Origin: Amphibiibacter pelophylacis
Lineage (GTDB): Bacteria; Pseudomonadota; Gammaproteobacteria; Burkholderiales; Burkholderiaceae_C
Direction: 5' to 3'
Assembly (NCBI RefSeq): GCF_037688875.1
Contig: NZ_JAWDIE010000008.1
Span: 62,001-126,000, forward strand
Length of the DNA: 64,000 bases
The notes under the pieces are model-generated. The model was given only the letters and a program-made list of their open reading frames with translations, ran no database searches and had not been told where the DNA came from. Shown here piece by piece: positions 59,749-64,000 of this stretch. Both the position numbers and the translations under genes were made by a program. How positions within the stretch are numbered: the stretch's first letter is position 1; every line of letters begins with the position of its first letter.

Positions 59749-60662
59749 GTGCAGCGCTGCCGGTTGCTGGTGCGGATCTGGCCGCGCTGGCCAGCGACCC
59801 GAACGCCTGCACGGGCGTTCAGGCGCCCGCCAAAATCAATCTCTTCCTGCACGTGACGGGCCGCCGTGACGACGGGTATCACCTGCTGCAGTCGCTCTTC
59901 GTGCCGCTGGACTGGTGCGACACCCTGCACCTGCGCCGCCGCGACGACGGCCTGCTGCGCCGCCACGATCTGGGCCCCGCATTGCCTGACGACGATCTGT
60001 GCCTGCGCGCCGCACGCGCTTTTCAGCAGGCCAGCGGCAGCGCTTTTGGCGCCGACATCTGGGTGGACAAGGCGCTGCCCAGCGGCGCAGGCCTGGGCGG
60101 CGGCAGCTCGGACGCGGCGGCGGTGCTGCGCACGCTGAACCGTCTCTGGGGCCTGGACTGGCCGCCCGAGCGTCTGGCGGCGCTGGGTCTGACTCTGGGC
60201 GCCGACGTGCCCTTTTTCCTGCAGGGCCAGCCGGCCTGGGTGGAAGGCGTGGGCGAGCGCCTGCGTCCGGTGACGATTCAGCCCCGCCGCTTTGTGTTGC
60301 TCAAGCCGCCGCAGGGCCTGTCCACGCCACAGGTTTTTCGCGCGCTGCCCGCCAGCTGCCGCACCCCGCCCGTGAGCTGCGAGGCGGTTCTGGCCCACGA
60401 TGCGGCCGCCGACCTCTGCGACCTGTTTGGTCACAACGACCTGCAGGGACCGGCCGTCGCGCTGGAGCCCCAGGTGCAGCAGGCGCTGGACTGGCTGCAG
60501 GCCCAGGGCCTGCGTCCGCGCATGTCCGGATCAGGCAGCACGGTGTTTGCCGTTTTGCCGCCCGCCCACCCGGCGCCTGAGCTGCCCGCGCCGTGGCAGG
60601 ACGCGGGTTGGCTGCTGCGGGTGTGCGCAATGTGTTCGCCCTACGGTGCCAAACTGGTTTGA
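59745..60662 (+). CDS. ispE: 4-diphosphocytidyl-2-C-methyl-D-erythritol kinase
   Basis: A 305-residue GHMP kinase in the MEP isoprenoid pathway. APAKINLFLHVTGRRDDGYH is the N-terminal signature. The phosphate loop is LPSGAGLGGGSSDAAAVL, with RMSGSGSTVFA near the end. GTG at 59745 overlaps lolB. The spacing lolB-ispE-tRNA-Gln-prs is the usual beta-proteobacterial order. Confidence 0.95.
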   Translation: MSAALPVAGADLAALASDPNACTGVQAPAKINLFLHVTGRRDDGYHLLQSLFVPLDWCDTLHLRRRDDGLLRRHDLGPALPDDDLCLRAARAFQQASGSAFGADIWVDKALPSGAGLGGGSSDAAAVLRTLNRLWGLDWPPERLAALGLTLGADVPFFLQGQPAWVEGVGERLRPVTIQPRRFVLLKPPQGLSTPQVFRALPASCRTPPVSCEAVLAHDAAADLCDLFGHNDLQGPAVALEPQVQQALDWLQAQGLRPRMSGSGSTVFAVLPPAHPAPELPAPWQDAGWLLRVCAMCSPYGAKLV

Positions 60663-60764
60663 CAGCATCCTGCGTCCTGTGCGATGCTCATGGCACTCCC
60701 GCGAAATCGTTCAGGACGTTGAGAGAAGGGGCCGCAAGGCAGCATGCACTCGTCGCGGGTATCT

Positions 60765-61064
60765 TCAAGGCCCCCATGGGCCTTTTTTCTTGCGCAGCGT
60801 CTCACTGGATGGCGAGCCGTGCTGTTTCGGGGTGTGGCGGACACCGTAGTTGTCCAGGATGCGATGAAAACCGAGCAGGTCAAACCCGGTTTTCAGCAAG
60901 ATGAGGCCGGTGTGGGTCACGGGTCCCAGGTTCAGCATGACGAGCCGGTCGGGTACACCCCGGGCGGCTTCGGCAAAGGCCCTGATGTCCTCGCGTGATG
61001 CAGGCGCCTCATTCATGACGGAATTGTCCGCACAGCTTGTGGCGATGTCGAGGACATCCCCCAC
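60765..61064 (-). CDS. Hypothetical protein, 99 aa, possibly truncated
   Basis: I see no firm family. Residues DIRAFAEAARGVPDRLVMLN and GFHRILDNYGVRHTPKQHG are the notable parts; the latter recalls the RHxxKxHG segment of phage-type barnase/EndoU-like nucleases, which is only a weak resemblance. The last 15 residues run into the ispE terminator sequence, so the natural C-terminus may be lost. A start at 61016 (MNEAPAS) is equally possible. It may be a decayed toxin-like gene. Confidence 0.4.
   Translation of the reverse strand: MGDVLDIATSCADNSVMNEAPASREDIRAFAEAARGVPDRLVMLNLGPVTHTGLILLKTGFDLLGFHRILDNYGVRHTPKQHGSPSSETLRKKKGPWGP
60767..60788 (+). terminator. Terminator after ispE
   Basis: AAGGCCC-CCAT-GGGCCTT type stem followed by TTTTTT. 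It lies 105 bp after the ispE stop. Confidence 0.75.
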
Positions 61065-61078
61065 GTGAAGGATTGTGC

Positions 61079-61106
61079 TTGCAATCCCTTTGGCGCGTGC
61101 TACAAT
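61079..61106 (+). promoter_or_regulatory. Promoter of tRNA-Gln
   Basis: TTGCAA (61079-61084) and TACAAT (61101-61106) are 16 bp apart. The tRNA begins 18 bp after the -10, a suitable distance for a short 5' leader. Confidence 0.65.
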
Positions 61107-61123
61107 TCGCGCTTTCCAGCCAC

Positions 61124-61200
61124 AGGGGAGTCGCCAAGCTGGTTAAGGCACCGGATTTTGATTCCGGCATGCGAAGGTTCGAATCCTTCCTCCTCTGCCA
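61124..61200 (+). tRNA. tRNA-Gln (TTG)
   Basis: A 77-nt cloverleaf with encoded CCA. Acceptor AGGGGAG pairs with CTCCTCT. The anticodon loop in GGATTTTGATTCC holds TTG. The T arm is GAAGG-TTCGAAT-CCTTC. It lies between ispE and prs, the common beta-proteobacterial place. Confidence 0.95.
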
Positions 61201-61259
61201 CTTTTTGCGGCATCAGCGTGTGGCCCTTGGCCTCACGCAGAGCACGCTGGGCAAATCAT

Positions 61260-61281
61260 CGGGCGTAAGCCCTTTTTTTTT
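61260..61281 (+). terminator. Terminator between tRNA-Gln and prs
   Basis: A short GGGC-GTAA-GCCC stem is followed by nine Ts. It could end the tRNA transcript or act as an attenuator before prs. Confidence 0.65.
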
Positions 61282-61325
61282 GCCTGTCCAGTCCCAGCCG
61301 CCCCGATCGCGACGGAGCCCACAGC

Positions 61326-62288
61326 ATGCGCCCCAATACCGTGCTTTTCACCGGAAATGCCAACCCGGCGCTGGCTTTGCAGATCGCCAATCACCTGGAG
61401 CTCGAACTGGGCCGCGCCCAGGTCGGCCGTTTCTCGGATGGCGAAGTCGCCGTCGAAATCCAGCAGAACGTGCGAGCCCGCGACGTTTTCGTGGTGCAGC
61501 CCACCTGCGCGCCCACCAACGAGAACCTGATGGAGCTGCTGGTGATGATCGACGCGCTCAAGCGCGCCAGCGCCAGCCGCATCACCGCCGTCATCCCTTA
61601 TTTTGGCTATGCGCGCCAGGATCGCCGTCCGCGTTCCACCCGCGTGGCCATCAGCGCCAAAATGGTCGCCAACCTGCTGGAAACCGTGGGCGTGGATCGC
61701 GTGCTGACCATGGATCTGCACGCCGACCAGATCCAGGGCTTTTTTGATATTCCCGTCGACAACATTTACGCAAGCCCGGTGCTGCTGTCCGATCTGAAGC
61801 ACCGCGATCACAGCAACCTGGTCGTGGTCAGCCCCGATGTGGGCGGCGTGGTGCGCGCGCGTGCGCTGGCCAAGCAGCTGGGCTGCGATCTGGCCATCAT
61901 CGACAAGCGCCGCCCGGCGGCCAATGTCTCCGAAGTGATGAACATCATCGGCGAGATCGACGGGCGCAACTGCGTCATCATGGACGACATGGTGGATACG
62001 GCCGGCACGCTGGTCAAAGCCGCCGAGGTGCTCAAGGAGCGCGGCGCCCAGCACGTCTACGCCTATTGCACGCACGCCATCCTGTCGGGCCCGGCGCTGG
62101 AGCGCATCGCCTCCAGCCTGCTCGACGAGGTTGTCGTCACCAACACCATTCCACTGACCGAGCTGGGCCTGGGCTGCGCCAAGGTGCGCCAGCTGTCGGT
62201 CGCGTATCTGTTCGCCGAAACCATCCGCCGCATTACCGACGGCGATTCGGTGACGTCCCTCTTTGCGGAGCAGAACAACAACTTCTGA
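61326..62288 (+). CDS. prs: Ribose-phosphate pyrophosphokinase
   Basis: A 320-residue enzyme making PRPP from ribose 5-phosphate and ATP. LFTGNANPALALQIANHLEL opens it, then YFGYARQDRRPRSTRVAISA with the catalytic region. DLHADQIQGFFDIPVDN and the PRPP loop VIMDDMVDTAGTLVKAAEV are intact. Length is typical of class I. rplY follows after 76 bp. Confidence 0.96.
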   Translation: MRPNTVLFTGNANPALALQIANHLELELGRAQVGRFSDGEVAVEIQQNVRARDVFVVQPTCAPTNENLMELLVMIDALKRASASRITAVIPYFGYARQDRRPRSTRVAISAKMVANLLETVGVDRVLTMDLHADQIQGFFDIPVDNIYASPVLLSDLKHRDHSNLVVVSPDVGGVVRARALAKQLGCDLAIIDKRRPAANVSEVMNIIGEIDGRNCVIMDDMVDTAGTLVKAAEVLKERGAQHVYAYCTHAILSGPALERIASSLLDEVVVTNTIPLTELGLGCAKVRQLSVAYLFAETIRRITDGDSVTSLFAEQNNNF

Positions 62289-62364
62289 GCCGCATCGTCG
62301 CGGCGCCGTCATTCTGCGGCGCCGCTTTTCGTGCCTGGTCGCGGGCACTTTCTGGAGTGAAAAC

Positions 62365-63012
62365 ATGAAATTCAGCGTTACCAAGCGCCAACTGCAGGGG
62401 ACCGGAGCGAGCCGCCGCCTGCGTGGCAGCGGCAAGGTGCCCGGCATCGTTTACGGCGCCGGCGAGCCCATCATGGTCGAAGCCGACCACAACGAAATCT
62501 TCTTCGCCCTGAAGAAAGAACTCTTCCACGCTTCCATCATCGAGCTGAGCATCGACGGCGAAGAGCAGAAGGTCGTGCTGCGCGACTTCCACAATCACCC
62601 GTGGAAGCAGCAGGTGCTGCACTTCGATTTCCAGCGCGTGAACAACACGACGCGGCTCCGCAAGAAAGTGCCTCTGCACTTCATCAACGCGGAAGAGTCG
62701 CCGGCCGTCAAGCTGGAAGGCTGCATCATCAACCACGCGATCAACGAAATCGAAATCGAGTGCCAGGCCGCCCGCCTGCCCGAGCACATCGACGTGGATC
62801 TGTCCAAGGCCAAGAAGGGCGATGTCTTCCACGCCCGCAACATCGTGCTGCCGCGTGGCGTGCGCGTGGTGCGTCACGGCCAGTCGGTGATCCCTATCGC
62901 GTCCGTGGTTGAGCCCGAGCGCGAGCTGTCTGCTGAAGAGCTGGCCGAAAAAGCCGCCGCAGCGGCCGCCGCCGCCGAGGCCGCAGCCGCCAAGGGCAAG
63001 AAGAAGAAGTAA
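62365..63012 (+). CDS. rplY: 50S ribosomal protein L25 (Ctc form)
   Basis: A 215-residue Ctc-type L25 that binds 5S rRNA. The N-terminal L25 domain has TGASRRLRGSGKVPGIVYG and VVLRDFHNHPWKQQVLHFDF. The C-terminal TL5/Ctc domain follows from about 100, ending in an Ala-rich tail with KGKKKK. The start at 62365 has GGAGTG upstream. prs-rplY is the conserved pair. Confidence 0.95.
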   Translation: MKFSVTKRQLQGTGASRRLRGSGKVPGIVYGAGEPIMVEADHNEIFFALKKELFHASIIELSIDGEEQKVVLRDFHNHPWKQQVLHFDFQRVNNTTRLRKKVPLHFINAEESPAVKLEGCIINHAINEIEIECQAARLPEHIDVDLSKAKKGDVFHARNIVLPRGVRVVRHGQSVIPIASVVEPERELSAEELAEKAAAAAAAAEAAAAKGKKKK

Positions 63013-63036
63013 TTCTTCCGCCCTTGCAAACCCTGC

Positions 63037-63071
63037 AAAAAGCCCGCAGTGGAAACGCTGCGGGCTTTTTT
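63037..63071 (+). terminator. Terminator after rplY
   Basis: AGCCCGCAG and CTGCGGGCT form a perfect 9-bp stem with AAAAA before and TTTTTT after. It can act on both strands, ending rplY and the minus-strand GNAT gene. Confidence 0.9.
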
Positions 63072-63106
63072 GCGTCTGGGCGGCCCCTGGCGGAAATCCG
63101 CAGAAA

Positions 63107-64000
63107 TCAGTGCTGCGCCGCCTGCAGCGGTTTGACGACCAGGCGGAAATCGGGGTCTTCATCGTAGGGGCCGATGGAAAAGCCCAGCGTGCGCATCAGC
63201 TTGAGCATGGTGGTGTTGCGCGCCAGCACCAGCCCTTCCATGGTGGCCAGGCCTTTGCCGCGCGCGTGCTCCATCAGCGAGAGCATCAGGCGCGAGCCCA
63301 CGCCGTTGCCCTGGGCGCTCTGCGCCACCACCAGCGAGAACTCGCAGGAGCGGTTGTCGGGCTGGATGATGTAGCGCGACACGCCCATGATGGCCTCTTC
63401 GCCCGGCTCGCCGCTGCCTTCGGCGCGCGGCGTGTGCACGGCGACCAGCGCCATCTCGCGGTCGTAATCGATCAGGGTGAATCGGGCCAGCATCCTGGGC
63501 GGCAGCTCGGTCATGTGCGAGACGTAGCGCATGTAGCGGCTCTCGGGCGAGAGGCCGCGCACCAGGGCCTGCAGGCGGTCGGCATCGTCGGGCCGGATCG
63601 GGCGCACGCGGTAGAGATCGCCCGACTTCAAAGGCCACTCCTGGTCGTGCGCGGCCGGGTAGGGCAGGATGGTCAGGTGCTGATAGGGCTGCAGCGGTTC
63701 GTACTGCTGGTGCAGCTCCAGCCGCGCATCGACGGCGACGGCGCCGTGCTCGTCCACGATCAGCGGGTTGATCTCCAGGCTGCTGAGCTGGGGCAGTTCG
63801 CAGACCATTTCCGACACGCGCAGCAGGATGCGCTCGATGGCTTCGCGGTCCACCGGCGGAGCGCCCTGCCAGTCGCCCAGCAGCGCGTCCAGGCGCGCGC
63901 GCCCGATCAGCTGCTGCGCCAGGAACTGGTTGAGCGGCGGCAGCTCACTGGCGCGCGGGCCCAGCAGTTCGGCCACCGCGCCGCCTGCGCCCAGGGTGAT
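63107..64000 (-). CDS. Acyl-CoA synthetase (ADP-forming)/GNAT acetyltransferase fusion, C-terminal part
   Basis: Partial: about 297 residues, open at the right edge. The first part is the end of an ATP-grasp domain (LSSLEINPLIVDEHGAVAVD). A GNAT domain follows (YRVRPIRPDDADRLQALVRG, FSLVVAQSAQGNGVGSRLML, GLVLARNTTMLKLMRTLGFS), with the acetyl-CoA pyrophosphate loop QGNGVGSR. This is the layout of PatZ/Pka-type protein lysine acetyltransferases that modify acetyl-CoA synthetase. It is convergent with rplY. The N-terminal synthetase domains lie outside the window. Confidence 0.9.
   Translation of the reverse strand: MTLGAGGAVAELLGPRASELPPLNQFLAQQLIGRARLDALLGDWQGAPPVDREAIERILLRVSEMVCELPQLSSLEINPLIVDEHGAVAVDARLELHQQYEPLQPYQHLTILPYPAAHDQEWPLKSGDLYRVRPIRPDDADRLQALVRGLSPESRYMRYVSHMTELPPRMLARFTLIDYDREMALVAVHTPRAEGSGEPGEEAIMGVSRYIIQPDNRSCEFSLVVAQSAQGNGVGSRLMLSLMEHARGKGLATMEGLVLARNTTMLKLMRTLGFSIGPYDEDPDFRLVVKPLQAAQH

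Overview
The window is a high-G+C bacterial chromosome segment. Gene content and order suggest a member of the Comamonadaceae (Betaproteobacteria, Burkholderiales). Supporting markers are an N-terminal-dehydrogenase FadB, a PhaM-type granule protein, the block TPR protein-lolB-ispE-tRNA-Gln-prs-rplY, and the gmk/rpoZ/spoT/greB neighbourhood. This assignment is inference from gene order and protein style; no database was searched.

Layout. (1) 0-10.1 kb: the end of a probable LOG-family gene and ctpA on the minus strand. They are divergent from a TetR regulator and a fatty-acid beta-oxidation operon (acyl-CoA dehydrogenase, DUF2147 protein, FadB-like fusion, thiolase, enoyl-CoA hydratase, SDR). 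(2) 10.2-14.0 kb: a lower-G+C stretch of small minus-strand genes separated by attC-like sites, with no integron integrase in view. It reads as an integron cassette array without its integrase (CALIN). It carries a MazE/PIN toxin-antitoxin pair, a LysE exporter, a VOC protein, two unknown proteins and a frameshifted TrmH methyltransferase. (3) 14.0-27.2 kb: housekeeping genes (Ada-like methyltransferase, htpX, yceH, fmt, def, dprA, greB, spoT, rpoZ, gmk, phaM, ferredoxin, coaD). (4) 27.3-29.3 kb: arsR-arsC-acr3 arsenic resistance, with a 10-copy hexanucleotide repeat just after arsR. (5) 29.3-40.2 kb: a complete non-phosphorylating L-fucose pathway (mutarotase, dehydrogenase, lactonase, dehydratase, second dehydrogenase, hydrolase). 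It has both an MFS and an ABC transporter and a divergent IclR regulator facing a 33-bp palindromic operator. (6) 40.26-48.3 kb: a block of visibly lower G+C. It holds feoAB plus a Cys-rich small protein behind a Fur-like site, and an opposite-strand envelope/redox operon (PepSY, PAP2, COG4705 membrane protein, lipoprotein, cytochrome b561, QseBC-like two-component system) with an EamA protein after it. It ends beside a CAT-anticodon tRNA. (7) 48.5-55.7 kb: a chemotaxis operon (CheZ-like, CheY, CheA, MCP) divergent from a REC-histidine kinase and a NarL-type regulator. (8) 55.7-64 kb: a cystathionine beta-lyase-like enzyme, TPR protein, lolB, ispE, tRNA-Gln, prs, rplY, and the C-terminal part of an acyl-CoA synthetase/GNAT fusion.

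The most noteworthy region is the 10.2-14.0 kb cassette array. Other points worth a second look are the arsR hexamer tract, the low-G+C MFS gene inside the fucose operon, the dienelactone-hydrolase gene splitting gmk-rpoZ from spoT, and the PepSY/cytochrome b561/two-component operon.
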